From an uncultured Erysipelotrichaceae bacterium (GTDB lineage: Bacteria > Bacillota_I > Bacilli_A > RF39 > UBA660), in assembly GCA_902764545.1 (NCBI GenBank), contig CACWWC010000011.1, forward strand, positions 1-45,694: 45,694 bases of DNA. The letters run 5' to 3'. Of the stretch, positions 32,723-40,669 are shown piece by piece. The first letter of the stretch is position 1, and every line of letters begins with the position of its first letter. Under the pieces are notes generated by a model that saw only the letters and a program-made list of their open reading frames with translations, did not search any database and was not told where the DNA came from. The translations under genes were made by a program, and so were the position numbers.

Positions 32723-33880
32723 GTGGCAGATAAAAGAGACTATTATGATGTCCTTGGAGTTTCTAAAAGCGCAACTGATGCTGAAATTAAGAGTGCTTTT
32801 AGAAAAAAAGCAAAGGAATTCCATCCGGACTTAAATAAAGATAATCCTGACGCTGCTGAAAAGTTTAAAGAAGCACAAGAGGCTTATTCTGTTTTGTCTG
32901 ATGAAAATAAAAGAAAAATGTATGATCAGTATGGACATGCTGGTGTAGGAGCTGGTGGAGCTGGTGGAGCTGGATTCGGTGGCTTTTCCGACTTTAGTGG
33001 TTCAGGTTTTGATTTTGGAGATATTTTTGAATCCATTTTTGGTGGTGCTGGCGGAACAGGTTTTGGCGGATTTTCAGACTTTGGTGGACGTAGGTCAAGC
33101 GGAGCAAGAGCAAGTCGCGGAAGTGATATCTTGATGAGAATGGATCTTTCTTTTGAAGAAGCAGTATATGGCTGTGAAAAGAAGTTTGATATAGATGTTG
33201 TTGAGGACTGTGATGAATGTCATGGACATGGTGGATTTGATAGAGAAGAGTGTTCAACTTGTCATGGACGTGGTACTATTACTTCACAACAACAAACTAT
33301 TTTAGGTGCGTTTATGTCTACTACAACTTGTCCTGATTGTCATGGAAACGGACATACATATAAAAGGAAATGTAGTGAGTGTGGTGGCAAAGGAAAGGTT
33401 AAAGTCAATAAGAAACTTACTATTAATATTAGTGAAGGTATTAATACAGGTGATAGACAAAGAGTAAGTGGAAAAGGTAATCCTGGTACCAATGGTGGTT
33501 CTAATGGTGACCTATATATTGAATTTGTTGTTGCTGAACATGATTATTTTGTGAGGGAAGATGATGATATTTATCTTGAAGTTCCAATTACGTTAACTGA
33601 GGCTATACTTGGCTGTAAGAAGGAAATACCTACGTTATATGGTAATGTTAAATTAAATATTGCTGCTGGTACTAATAGTGGAGATAGAGAACGTATAAGA
33701 GGAAAGGGAGTTAACAATAAATATAGACGGCATAAGGGAGATATGTATGTTGTGTTTAAAGTATATACTCCTAAGAAGTTATCACGTGAGCAGAAGAGTT
33801 TGATTGAGAAACTTAATAAAACCGATCTTTCTTCTGATGAAATTAAGAAGTTTGATAAATTTACTAAGAAGAATGCATAA
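32723..33880 (+). CDS. dnaJ: Chaperone protein DnaJ (Hsp40)
   Basis: The 385-residue protein has a J domain with H34-P35-D36, a Gly/Phe-rich linker (about residues 74-128), and four CxxCxGxG-type zinc motifs (CDECHGHG, CSTCHGRG, CPDCHGNG, CSECGGKG). Two beta-barrel substrate domains follow. It stimulates DnaK ATPase. The start is GTG 32723, 5 bases after GAGGTG. It is longer than E. coli DnaJ mainly through its glycine-rich linker. Confidence 0.97.
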   Translation: MADKRDYYDVLGVSKSATDAEIKSAFRKKAKEFHPDLNKDNPDAAEKFKEAQEAYSVLSDENKRKMYDQYGHAGVGAGGAGGAGFGGFSDFSGSGFDFGDIFESIFGGAGGTGFGGFSDFGGRRSSGARASRGSDILMRMDLSFEEAVYGCEKKFDIDVVEDCDECHGHGGFDREECSTCHGRGTITSQQQTILGAFMSTTTCPDCHGNGHTYKRKCSECGGKGKVKVNKKLTINISEGINTGDRQRVSGKGNPGTNGGSNGDLYIEFVVAEHDYFVREDDDIYLEVPITLTEAILGCKKEIPTLYGNVKLNIAAGTNSGDRERIRGKGVNNKYRRHKGDMYVVFKVYTPKKLSREQKSLIEKLNKTDLSSDEIKKFDKFTKKNA

Positions 33881-33891
33881 TTCTTCTTTTT
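33866..33891 (+). terminator. Terminator of the chaperone operon
   Basis: AAGAAGAAT and ATTCTTCTT pair around a 5-base loop and run into T. The left arm lies in the last codons of dnaJ and the stop is within the stem-loop. Confidence 0.8.
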
Positions 33892-33896
33892 AATTA

Positions 33897-33926
33897 TTTA
33901 CAAACAAAAATAATATACGATACAAT
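33897..33926 (+). promoter_or_regulatory. Promoter of the unknown gene at 33947
   Basis: TTTACA (33897-33902), 18 bases and TACAAT (33921-33926) precede a GGAGG ribosome binding site. Confidence 0.5.
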
Positions 33927-33946
33927 AACGTCATGGAGGTTATATT

Positions 33947-34543
33947 ATGTCAAATACAAATTATTTTAAATTGTATAAAGATAGAGTCGAAATGGCACAA
34001 CAGTTAAATGATGAAATTATTTGCCAGAAATATGATTACATACAAGATGCATATTATAATTTTTTTATAAAAGGTATTTTAAAATCACTTATAGAGTCTT
34101 GTATCAAAAAAATTGACTTAGACAATTATTCTTTTGTTACTAATCAACTTGACTTTAAAATGAAAATTAGAGAGGAAAAAAAATGTGACATGTTATCTAA
34201 TGGCCAATTAGATGAGCATTGGGAATTAAGAGGTTCAGTTGATGACAAGCTACTTTTTTATCCTGATCCTAAATTAAAATTTGACGATGCACAGGATGTA
34301 TTGTTTCAATATATTTTGGATTCATTATATCAATATGGATTAAATGATGTAGAGCTTTCTTTATGGCATATGATAAATTCTTCGTCAATGGATGATCCTA
34401 AGTATGGTAACTATATTGATTACTCTAAGAGAGATAGGTATATTACTTTTTCAGGTATGCTTAAACAATTGATTGAGATGTACTATATGGAACTGCAGAA
34501 ATATGAATATGAAAATCAATCTTTAGTAAAAGTAAAAAAGTAA
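33947..34543 (+). CDS. Unknown cytoplasmic protein
   Basis: The 198-residue soluble protein has no family I recognise. It is predicted helical, rich in Tyr, Asp and Lys, with CDMLSNGQLDEHWELRG in the middle and DSLYQYGLNDVELSLWHM later. There is no signal peptide or membrane helix. ATG 33947 follows GGAGG. It has its own promoter and terminator, so it is a single-gene unit. Confidence 0.65.
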   Translation: MSNTNYFKLYKDRVEMAQQLNDEIICQKYDYIQDAYYNFFIKGILKSLIESCIKKIDLDNYSFVTNQLDFKMKIREEKKCDMLSNGQLDEHWELRGSVDDKLLFYPDPKLKFDDAQDVLFQYILDSLYQYGLNDVELSLWHMINSSSMDDPKYGNYIDYSKRDRYITFSGMLKQLIEMYYMELQKYEYENQSLVKVKK

Positions 34544-34562
34544 TTTTTTATCTAATATGCTT

Positions 34563-34587
34563 AACTAAGGTTATTCCTTAGTTTTTT
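34563..34587 (+). terminator. Terminator after the gene at 33947
   Basis: AACTAAGG and CCTTAGTT pair over TTATT and run into T (to 34587). Confidence 0.9.
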
Positions 34588-34640
34588 CTTGCATTTTTAA
34601 ATTATATATGATATATATTTATTGACGTTTTTGCAATTAA

Positions 34641-34683
34641 GCTAGATATTTATGCCCCTGTCGCATAAATATGTGGCTTTTTT
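34641..34683 (+). terminator. Leader terminator (attenuator) of the ABC exporter operon
   Basis: GCTA-g-ATATTTATGC (34641-34655) pairs with GCATAAATAT-g-TGGC (34663-34677), a 14-bp stem with a single mismatch and loop CCCCTGT(C), followed by six T. The preceding gene already has a terminator at 34563-34587. This one lies after a possible promoter (TTGCAT 34589, TATATA 34612) and only 9 bases before the AAGGAG of the exporter, so it looks like an attenuator. TTTTTGC copies at 34627 and 34679 can pair with GCAAAAA at 34704-34710. Confidence 0.6.
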
Positions 34684-34709
34684 GCGTTGGAAAGGAGTGT
34701 GATGCAAAA

Positions 34710-35690
34710 ATGTCATTCATCGAGGTTAAGCAGATATCTAAAACCTTTAAACTTGCTAAAAAGAAGAGCGGTTTATTGGAGGCTTTCAAATCTTTTTTTA
34801 AGAGAGAATATTTTTATGTGAAGGCTGTAAGCGATGTTTCGTTCTCTATTGAGAAGGGTGAAATTGTTGGTTATATTGGTCCTAATGGAGCTGGGAAGTC
34901 AACAACTATTAAAATTCTAAGTGGTATTTTAAATCCTGATAGTGGAGAATGCATAATTGATGGTCTAGTTCCATGGCAAAACAGGCGTGAATTTGTTCGA
35001 AAGATTGGTGTTGTTTTTGGGCAAAGAAGTCAGTTATGGTGGGATATTCCTACAGAGGATACATTCTTATTATTAAAAGATATTTATGATATTCCTGATT
35101 TTGAATATCAAAAAAACAAAGAAGATTTGATTGACAAATTAAATCTTAAAGATATCATAAACATTCCTGTCAGACAGTTAAGTCTTGGACAAAGAATGCG
35201 CTGTGAGATTGCGGCAAGTTTGTTGCATAATCCTGAAATTTTATTTTTGGATGAGCCGACTATTGGACTTGATGCCGTATCAAAACAATTAGTGCGTGAT
35301 TTTATAAAGAGACTTAATAAAGAGAAGAAAACGACGATTATATTAACTAGTCATGATATGTCGGATATTACTAGTTTATCAAAACGCATCATTTTAATTG
35401 GCAAAGGTAGAGTTTTATATGATGGTAATTTAAAAAAATTAAAGAATAAATATGAGGATGAAAAGTATATTTCAATTAAAACTAAAGAAAAATTAGATTT
35501 AAAATGTACGGGGCTTAAGAGTAAAAAGAAAAGTGTTGATGGTTATGATCTAGTCATAGATACAAAAGTTATTAGTATTTCTGATATACTTAATAAAATA
35601 TCTAAAAGAGTTAAAATAGATGATGTTGATATTGAAAATGAAAGTATAGATAATCTAATTGTTAAATTATATGAGGATTATAAGATATGA
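34710..35690 (+). CDS. ABC-2-type transporter ATP-binding protein
   Basis: The 326-residue ATPase has Walker A GPNGAGKST, Q-loop VVFGQRSQLWWD, signature LSLGQRMR, Walker B EILFLDEPT and the switch SHD. A basic N-terminal segment with FKSFFKREYFYVKAV is typical of the NatA/polysaccharide-lipid-drug exporter branch. A C-terminal domain of about 90 residues follows. ATG 34710 lies 12 bases after AAGGAG; an out-of-frame ATG is at 34702. It is coupled to two permeases and energises export of an unknown substrate. Confidence 0.9.
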   Translation: MSFIEVKQISKTFKLAKKKSGLLEAFKSFFKREYFYVKAVSDVSFSIEKGEIVGYIGPNGAGKSTTIKILSGILNPDSGECIIDGLVPWQNRREFVRKIGVVFGQRSQLWWDIPTEDTFLLLKDIYDIPDFEYQKNKEDLIDKLNLKDIINIPVRQLSLGQRMRCEIAASLLHNPEILFLDEPTIGLDAVSKQLVRDFIKRLNKEKKTTIILTSHDMSDITSLSKRIILIGKGRVLYDGNLKKLKNKYEDEKYISIKTKEKLDLKCTGLKSKKKSVDGYDLVIDTKVISISDILNKISKRVKIDDVDIENESIDNLIVKLYEDYKI

Positions 35691-36490
35691 GAGCTTATTA
35701 TACTTATTTTAAACTTAAGTTTATTACTGGTCTTCAATATCGTGCTGCGGCATGGGCTGGTATTGCGACTCAATTCTTTTTTGGATTTGTTTATATTATG
35801 GTTTTTTATGCTTTCTATAAATCAGGTAGTGGTAATCTTCCAATGGAAATTAGTAAATTATGTACTTATTTGTGGCTTAATCAAGCTTTATTATCTTTAG
35901 TTACCCAGTTTTATCGTGATCGTGAACTCTTTAATTTGATTAGGTCAGGTAACTTGTGTTATGAGTTTGCTAGACCGAAAAATTTATATTTTATGTGGTA
36001 TTTCAAATTATTGGGACAAAGGTATGCTAATGTTGTATTAAGATTTCTTCCTTTACTTTTAGTAACGTCGTTCTTACCTAAACCTCTTAATTTTACTTTT
36101 CCAGTGTCTTTTAATGCATTTATATTATTTTTAATAGCACTTTTAATTGGATCATTTTTGGTGGTTGCATTATCGGTTTTATATCCTATAATTTCATTAC
36201 TTACAATGAATGAGAAGGGTATTGTTAATATATTTGTTGTTGTTGCAGACCTATTATCTGGAATAGTTATTCCAATACCTTTTTTTCCTTCGTTTTTAAA
36301 AAATATTTCTAAGTTTTTACCATTTCAGTATATTAGTGATTTATCGTTTAGAATATATGTTGGTGATATAGGTATTTATAATGGTTTGATTGGCATTTTG
36401 ATACAAATTTTTTGGCTTATTTTAGTTATCATAATTGGTTATTTTTTGATGAAACATAATATGAAAAGAGTAGTTGTTCAAGGAGGATAA
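35687..36490 (+). CDS. ABC-2 family permease 1 (PF06182-like)
   Basis: The 267-residue integral membrane protein has about six hydrophobic helices, beginning YYTYFKLKFITGLQYRAAAWAGIATQFFFGFVYIMV, with the loop LIRSGNLCYEFARPKN typical of the family. A late helix reads GIVIPIPFFPSFLKNISKFLPFQYISDL. The ATG overlaps the ATPase stop as ATGA. It forms a heterodimer with the next gene product. PF06182 permeases export drugs such as viologens or complex lipids; the substrate here is unknown. Confidence 0.85.
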   Translation: MRAYYTYFKLKFITGLQYRAAAWAGIATQFFFGFVYIMVFYAFYKSGSGNLPMEISKLCTYLWLNQALLSLVTQFYRDRELFNLIRSGNLCYEFARPKNLYFMWYFKLLGQRYANVVLRFLPLLLVTSFLPKPLNFTFPVSFNAFILFLIALLIGSFLVVALSVLYPIISLLTMNEKGIVNIFVVVADLLSGIVIPIPFFPSFLKNISKFLPFQYISDLSFRIYVGDIGIYNGLIGILIQIFWLILVIIIGYFLMKHNMKRVVVQGG

Positions 36491-37267
36491 ATGAAATATT
36501 ATTTTAGAGCTTTAAGTCTTCACTTAAAAAGTGAATTGGAATATAGGACCTCTTTTATCTTCTCTTTTTTATCTCAAATACTTGTTTTTTTCTCATACTA
36601 TTTCGTAATTATTTCTTTATTTTTAAGATTCAATAATATAAAGGGTTTTACTATGTATGAGGTGTTATTTTGCTTTTCAATTATACAGTTTGGCTTTGCT
36701 TTTAATGAAGTTTTTGCAAGAGGACTTGATAAATTTGATGATTTAATTATTGAGGGTGGTTTTGATAGAATTTTACTTAGACCTAAAAATATTATTATTC
36801 AAATTTTATATAATGAGAGTGATTTTGTTAAGGCTAGTAGACTTATTCAGGCAATAATTATTTTAATAATTTCTCTTATTAAGTTAAATATCAAATGGAA
36901 TATATTTAAAATTGTTTGTATATTTTTAATGCTTTTATCTGGAATATTGGTATTTTTTAGTTTATTTTTACTTGCAGCTAGTTATTGTTTTATTACTGTG
37001 CAGGGTTTGGAAGTTAGAAATGTTTTTACTGATGGTGGTAAACATATGGCTCAATATCCAATTGGTATATTTAGTAAGGGTTTTGTATATTTCTTTACGT
37101 TTATTATTCCTTATGCTTTTGTAAATTATTATCCTTTACTTTTTGTAATTGGAAAAAGTGATAATATATATTATGCTTTTTCACCATTAATTTTATTTAT
37201 TTATATAATACCATGTATAATTGTATTTTATTTGGGAGTTAAGAGATATAGTAGTGTTGGTTCTTAA
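36491..37267 (+). CDS. ABC-2 family permease 2 (PF06182-like)
   Basis: The 258-residue membrane protein has about six helices and the same ELEYRTSFIFSFLSQILVFF start, with a DLIIEGGFDRILLRPKN loop, paralogous to the upstream permease (RPKN in both). It begins directly after the preceding TAA, following AAGGAGG. With the ATPase it completes an exporter operon closed by the next terminator. Confidence 0.85.
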   Translation: MKYYFRALSLHLKSELEYRTSFIFSFLSQILVFFSYYFVIISLFLRFNNIKGFTMYEVLFCFSIIQFGFAFNEVFARGLDKFDDLIIEGGFDRILLRPKNIIIQILYNESDFVKASRLIQAIIILIISLIKLNIKWNIFKIVCIFLMLLSGILVFFSLFLLAASYCFITVQGLEVRNVFTDGGKHMAQYPIGIFSKGFVYFFTFIIPYAFVNYYPLLFVIGKSDNIYYAFSPLILFIYIIPCIIVFYLGVKRYSSVGS

Positions 37268-37290
37268 AGACAAGAAAACTTGTCTTTTTT
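37266..37290 (+). terminator. Terminator of the exporter operon
   Basis: AAAGACAAG and CTTGTCTTT pair over AAAA and run into T to 37290; the stop codon is at the base of the stem. Confidence 0.92.
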
Positions 37291-37291
37291 C

Positions 37292-37320
37292 TTTTCATTT
37301 ATTTCTTTTTGTTTTATAAT
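37292..37320 (+). promoter_or_regulatory. Promoter of thyA-folA
   Basis: A perfect TATAAT (37315-37320) has a weak TTTTCA 17 bases upstream; an AGGAGGG ribosome binding site follows. Confidence 0.5.
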
Positions 37321-37339
37321 TTTTATAGGAGGGTAGGAA

Positions 37340-38518
37340 ATGAAGAAGTTTAATATTGATAGATTTAATTTAGAAAAGGTAAGGCTAGGGGAGGCTCCTG
37401 TTTCTTTAAAGAGAGTTGACTATAGAGATTGTATTATTAAGGATGGATTACTTGTTGATCAAGATGGTCATGCTTGTGGGACTAAGGGGGATATGTATAC
37501 TAAGTATATAATGGATAAAATATTACAAGAGGGGTGTCTTGATCATAATCCTAGACCACATTATGAAGATTTTTATGAGAATGCTAAATATGATCAAAAA
37601 AGTCATAAAATAGTTTTTGATGATGGTAGAGAAGTTTTTCTTGGTAGTTCAGAGAGAGCTTTTCAGATGGGTAATGTTTGTAAAGTTTGGGTTCCTGCAC
37701 ATACTTTGAGTTTGAATAGTGGTATTGAATGTACTTATGATTTATCTAAAGGAGAGTCACCATTAATTACTTTAAGACCGATTGCGATAAAATCAAGTGT
37801 TGCGGAGATTTTATGGATTTACCAAAAGGAGAGTAATGATTTAGTTCTGTTTGATGAACTTTTGGAAAAAAATACTTGGGATAGTAATCATAAAATTAAT
37901 AATTGGTGGAATAGTTGGGCAATAAAAGATAAAGATGGTAACTATGTTTTAAATGAAGAAGGGCATCCTACAATAGGTGCTTGTTATGGGGAGAGTGTTA
38001 GAAGACGTCATATGCTTAAGGAAGAGGTTATAGATTCTATTAAAAAGGATCCTGATGGAAGACGAAAAATTACTAGTTTATGGCAGATTGATGACTTTTT
38101 AGAGCCTCATGGATTAAAACCTTGTGCTTTTTTAACTGTGTGGAATGTTAGACACGATTATGATGGATGTGATTATTTGGATTTAACTTTGGTTCAAAGA
38201 TCTAGTGATTTTGCGACTGCTGGATGTATTAACCAAGTTCAGTATGTTGCTTTACAAAAGATGGTTGCGAAGGAGCTTGGACTGTTACCGGGTACTTTTA
38301 CATGGAAACCAATTAATATTCAATTGTATGATAGGCATGTTGAACAAGCTATCGAAATGTTAAATAGAGATCCTGTAAATTGTCGTGCTGAGATTGAGGT
38401 TTCTTCTTCTGTTTCTAATTTTGATGATTTTAAGCCAAATGATATTAGTATTAGTGATTATCCACGCGAGTTAATAAAGAAGAAAAATCCTCAGTTAAAG
38501 TTTCAACTAGGTATATAG
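37340..38518 (+). CDS. thyA: Divergent thymidylate synthase with N-terminal extension
   Basis: The 392-residue ThyA-like enzyme has ACYGESVRRR (family GxxYGxQWR), DPDGRRKI (R241, R242), the catalytic cysteine in LKPCAFLTVW (C262), QRSSDF (family QRSxD), N298, and IQLYDRHVEQ (family HIYxNHxEQ, His replaced by Gln). The first about 100 residues have no counterpart in ordinary 264-316-residue ThyA. It should methylate dUMP with methylenetetrahydrofolate, and the adjacent DHFR regenerates the cofactor. Because several usual residues differ, a related nucleotide such as dCMP is possible. AGGAGGG precedes the ATG; folA follows after 8 bases. Confidence 0.8.
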   Translation: MKKFNIDRFNLEKVRLGEAPVSLKRVDYRDCIIKDGLLVDQDGHACGTKGDMYTKYIMDKILQEGCLDHNPRPHYEDFYENAKYDQKSHKIVFDDGREVFLGSSERAFQMGNVCKVWVPAHTLSLNSGIECTYDLSKGESPLITLRPIAIKSSVAEILWIYQKESNDLVLFDELLEKNTWDSNHKINNWWNSWAIKDKDGNYVLNEEGHPTIGACYGESVRRRHMLKEEVIDSIKKDPDGRRKITSLWQIDDFLEPHGLKPCAFLTVWNVRHDYDGCDYLDLTLVQRSSDFATAGCINQVQYVALQKMVAKELGLLPGTFTWKPINIQLYDRHVEQAIEMLNRDPVNCRAEIEVSSSVSNFDDFKPNDISISDYPRELIKKKNPQLKFQLGI

Positions 38519-38526
38519 GAGGATGT

Positions 38527-39012
38527 ATGAAAAATATTTCAATGATTGCGGCTGTAGGTAAAAATTTGGAATTAGGTCGTGGAAATGATTTAATATGGCA
38601 TTTTAAAGAAGATATGAAATTTTTTAGAGAACAAACTATGGGTAAACCTATTGTTATGGGTTATAATACCTTGATTTCTCTTCCTAAACTTCTTCCTGGA
38701 AGACTTCATATTGTACTTTCTTCTAAAAATTTAAATCTTGGTGATGGGGTTGTCGTTGTACATTCCATGGATGAACTTTTGGAAGAAGTGATGAAGTACC
38801 CTGAAGTAATGGTTATTGGAGGTGCATCTATTTATAAGCAGATGATTGATTACAGTGATAAAATGTATTTAACTGAAATTGATGATGAAGCTTTTGCTGA
38901 TGTTTATTTTCCTTCTTTTAATAAAAATGAATGGGATTGTTCTTTAATTTCTGAACATATTGATAATGATATTAAATTTAATCATGTTCTTTATAAAAGA
39001 AAGGGTAGCTAG
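38527..39012 (+). CDS. folA: Dihydrofolate reductase
   Basis: The 161-residue enzyme starts ISMIAAVGKNLELGRGNDLIWHFKEDMKFF (the family A-x-N/D-x-x-IG..LPW...D region). It then has VMGYNTLISLPKLLPGRLHIVLSS and VMVIGGASIYKQMI for NADPH and folate. The usual MG(R)xTxxS is MGYNTLIS, and LPWH is LIWH, both mild variants. It regenerates tetrahydrofolate consumed by the upstream thymidylate synthase and shares its transcript. The start follows AGGAGG closely. A terminator overlaps its stop. Confidence 0.9.
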   Translation: MKNISMIAAVGKNLELGRGNDLIWHFKEDMKFFREQTMGKPIVMGYNTLISLPKLLPGRLHIVLSSKNLNLGDGVVVVHSMDELLEEVMKYPEVMVIGGASIYKQMIDYSDKMYLTEIDDEAFADVYFPSFNKNEWDCSLISEHIDNDIKFNHVLYKRKGS

Positions 39013-39024
39013 ATACTCTTTTTT
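39001..39024 (+). terminator. Terminator after folA
   Basis: AAGGGTA and TACTCTT pair (one G-U) over GCTAGA with a T-run to 39024; the stem includes the last codons of folA. Confidence 0.7.
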
Positions 39025-39025
39025 A

Positions 39026-39054
39026 TTGACTTTTGTTTTTTAGATATTTAAAAT
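39026..39054 (+). promoter_or_regulatory. Promoter of the L,D-transpeptidase gene
   Basis: TTGACT (39026-39031), 17 bases and TAAAAT (39049-39054) lie directly behind the folA terminator. Confidence 0.7.
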
Positions 39055-39080
39055 ATTAGTGAAATGGATGGTGATTTAAT

Positions 39081-39971
39081 TTGCGTAAAGTATTATTTTT
39101 TATTTTTATTATTTCTTTTTGTTTTTATAATTGTTATGCTTTGGATTTAGACTGCTCTATAAGTTTGTCAGCTGGTAGTAGTGGAAGTGATGTTGAGAAA
39201 GTACAGACACTTTTAAATATGCGTAATAAATGTGGTCTTATGGTTGATGGTGTATTTGGGTCTCGGACTTTTGAGTGCGTAAAAGATTTTCAAAAGAAAA
39301 ATAATATAGAAGCTGATGGGGTTGTAGGACCTATCACATGTAATTATTTAATTGGTAATACTCCTGTTGTTACATATAAGAATACACGCTTTATATATGG
39401 CATTGTCTTGGGTGATAAGGTAAATATAAGAAGTGGAGCAAATATTAATTCAAAAGTTATTAATACTACTTCTTTTGGAAAAATATTAACTGTTAGCTCT
39501 AAAAGCGGAAATTGGTATAAAATTAAATATGATAATGGTAAAATAGGATATATAAATGATGATTTTTTTTCTACAAGTTTTATTTTGGTTGATAAGAGTG
39601 CTCAAAAACTATATTATTTTTCTGATGGAATTAGAAAATGGTCTACTAATGTTGTGACTGGTATGAAAAATTCTCATGATACTCCGACTGGTTTTTATAC
39701 ACTTAACAAAGATAATTTTGTATCTAAGACATATTTATCAGGTTATAATGATGATTTTACTAGATATAATTCTTATGTTGATTACTGGATGCCTTTTATA
39801 CTATCTTCAGGAATTGGTTTTCATGATGCTACTTGGAGAGATTATAACCAATTTAATAAAGATGAATATATTAATAATGGTAGTCACGGATGCGTTAATA
39901 TGCATCATGAAGCTGCTCAGAAGTTATTTAATGAATCTTTTTCAACCATTGATGTTGTTGTGAGAGACTAA
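39081..39971 (+). CDS. Secreted L,D-transpeptidase with peptidoglycan-binding and SH3b domains
   Basis: The 296-residue protein has a signal peptide (about residues 1-20). A PG_binding_1 domain follows (LSAGSSGSDVEKVQTLL, VDGVFGSRTFECVKDFQKKNNIEADGVVGPIT), then an SH3b domain (KVNIRSGANINSKVI, GNWYKIKY) and a C-terminal YkuD domain with GFHDATW and the catalytic GSHGCVNM. It cross-links peptidoglycan stem peptides in the cell wall. The start is TTG 39081, about 8 bases after GGTGA. The ability to build a wall argues against a true Mollicute. Confidence 0.9.
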   Translation: MRKVLFFIFIISFCFYNCYALDLDCSISLSAGSSGSDVEKVQTLLNMRNKCGLMVDGVFGSRTFECVKDFQKKNNIEADGVVGPITCNYLIGNTPVVTYKNTRFIYGIVLGDKVNIRSGANINSKVINTTSFGKILTVSSKSGNWYKIKYDNGKIGYINDDFFSTSFILVDKSAQKLYYFSDGIRKWSTNVVTGMKNSHDTPTGFYTLNKDNFVSKTYLSGYNDDFTRYNSYVDYWMPFILSSGIGFHDATWRDYNQFNKDEYINNGSHGCVNMHHEAAQKLFNESFSTIDVVVRD

Positions 39972-39995
39972 TCTGTATATTTTTTATTTTATATA

Positions 39996-40024
39996 TTGTG
40001 AAATGATATTTTTAATGATAGAAT
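39996..40024 (+). promoter_or_regulatory. Promoter of the DUF975 gene
   Basis: TTGTGA (39996-40001), 17 bases and TAGAAT (40019-40024) precede an AAAGGTGG ribosome binding site. Confidence 0.6.
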
Positions 40025-40055
40025 TAAGATAGATTCAAAGAAAGGTGGTAGAAGT

Positions 40056-40640
40056 ATGAATCGTACTGAGTTAAAGAATTGGGCAAAGGAGAAAGTAAGT
40101 GGTAAGAGATGGCCAATATTAATTGCTGCTATTATTACTGGAATAATATGTAATATCGCTATTCCTATGAGAAATGGATCAATTCCAATTGGATGGGTAT
40201 TATATTTTGTAGAAGTAGGTTTCACATATTATATGATTTGTTTCATTAATGATCAACCTAATAAGATTGAAGATTTATTCAAATTCTCAAAAGATTTTGT
40301 TAGAGATTTACTTACAAGTTTAGTTTCTGGTATCTTTGTTACTTTATGGTCATTATTATTAATAGTTCCTGGAATTATTAAAAAGTATGCTTATTCATTA
40401 GTTCCATTCTTATTAGCTGATGAAAAATTTACTGATTTAGATGTTATGTCAGTTCTTAAGAAGAGTGAAGAGTTAATGAATGGTCATAAAATGGATTTCT
40501 TTGTTCTTCAACTAAGTTTCATTGGATGGCATATATTAGCAGTCTTTACTTTAGGTTTATTAGAAATCTGGATTGTTCCATATCAAAAGACTGCTGAGAC
40601 TAAATTCTTATATGATATAATGAATGGAAGTAATGCTTAA
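40056..40640 (+). CDS. DUF975-family membrane protein
   Basis: The 194-residue protein begins NRTELKNWAKEKVSGKRWPILIAAIITGIICNI, the DUF975 signature start. It has about four membrane segments, the loop NKIEDLFKFSKDFVRDLL and a VPGIIKKYAYSLVPFLLADE motif. Family members are of unknown function in Bacillota membranes. It is monocistronic, with its own promoter and a shared bidirectional terminator. Confidence 0.85.
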   Translation: MNRTELKNWAKEKVSGKRWPILIAAIITGIICNIAIPMRNGSIPIGWVLYFVEVGFTYYMICFINDQPNKIEDLFKFSKDFVRDLLTSLVSGIFVTLWSLLLIVPGIIKKYAYSLVPFLLADEKFTDLDVMSVLKKSEELMNGHKMDFFVLQLSFIGWHILAVFTLGLLEIWIVPYQKTAETKFLYDIMNGSNA

Positions 40641-40641
40641 T

Positions 40642-40669
40642 AAAAAAGAGTTTTCAAAAACTCTTTTTT
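40642..40669. terminator. Bidirectional terminator between DUF975 and rnhC
   Basis: An A-rich arm plus GAGTTT pairs with AAACTC and a T-rich arm. On both strands the stem ends in T, so it can stop the DUF975 transcript and the convergent mTERF-rnhC operon. The rnhC stop codon touches its edge. Confidence 0.9.
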
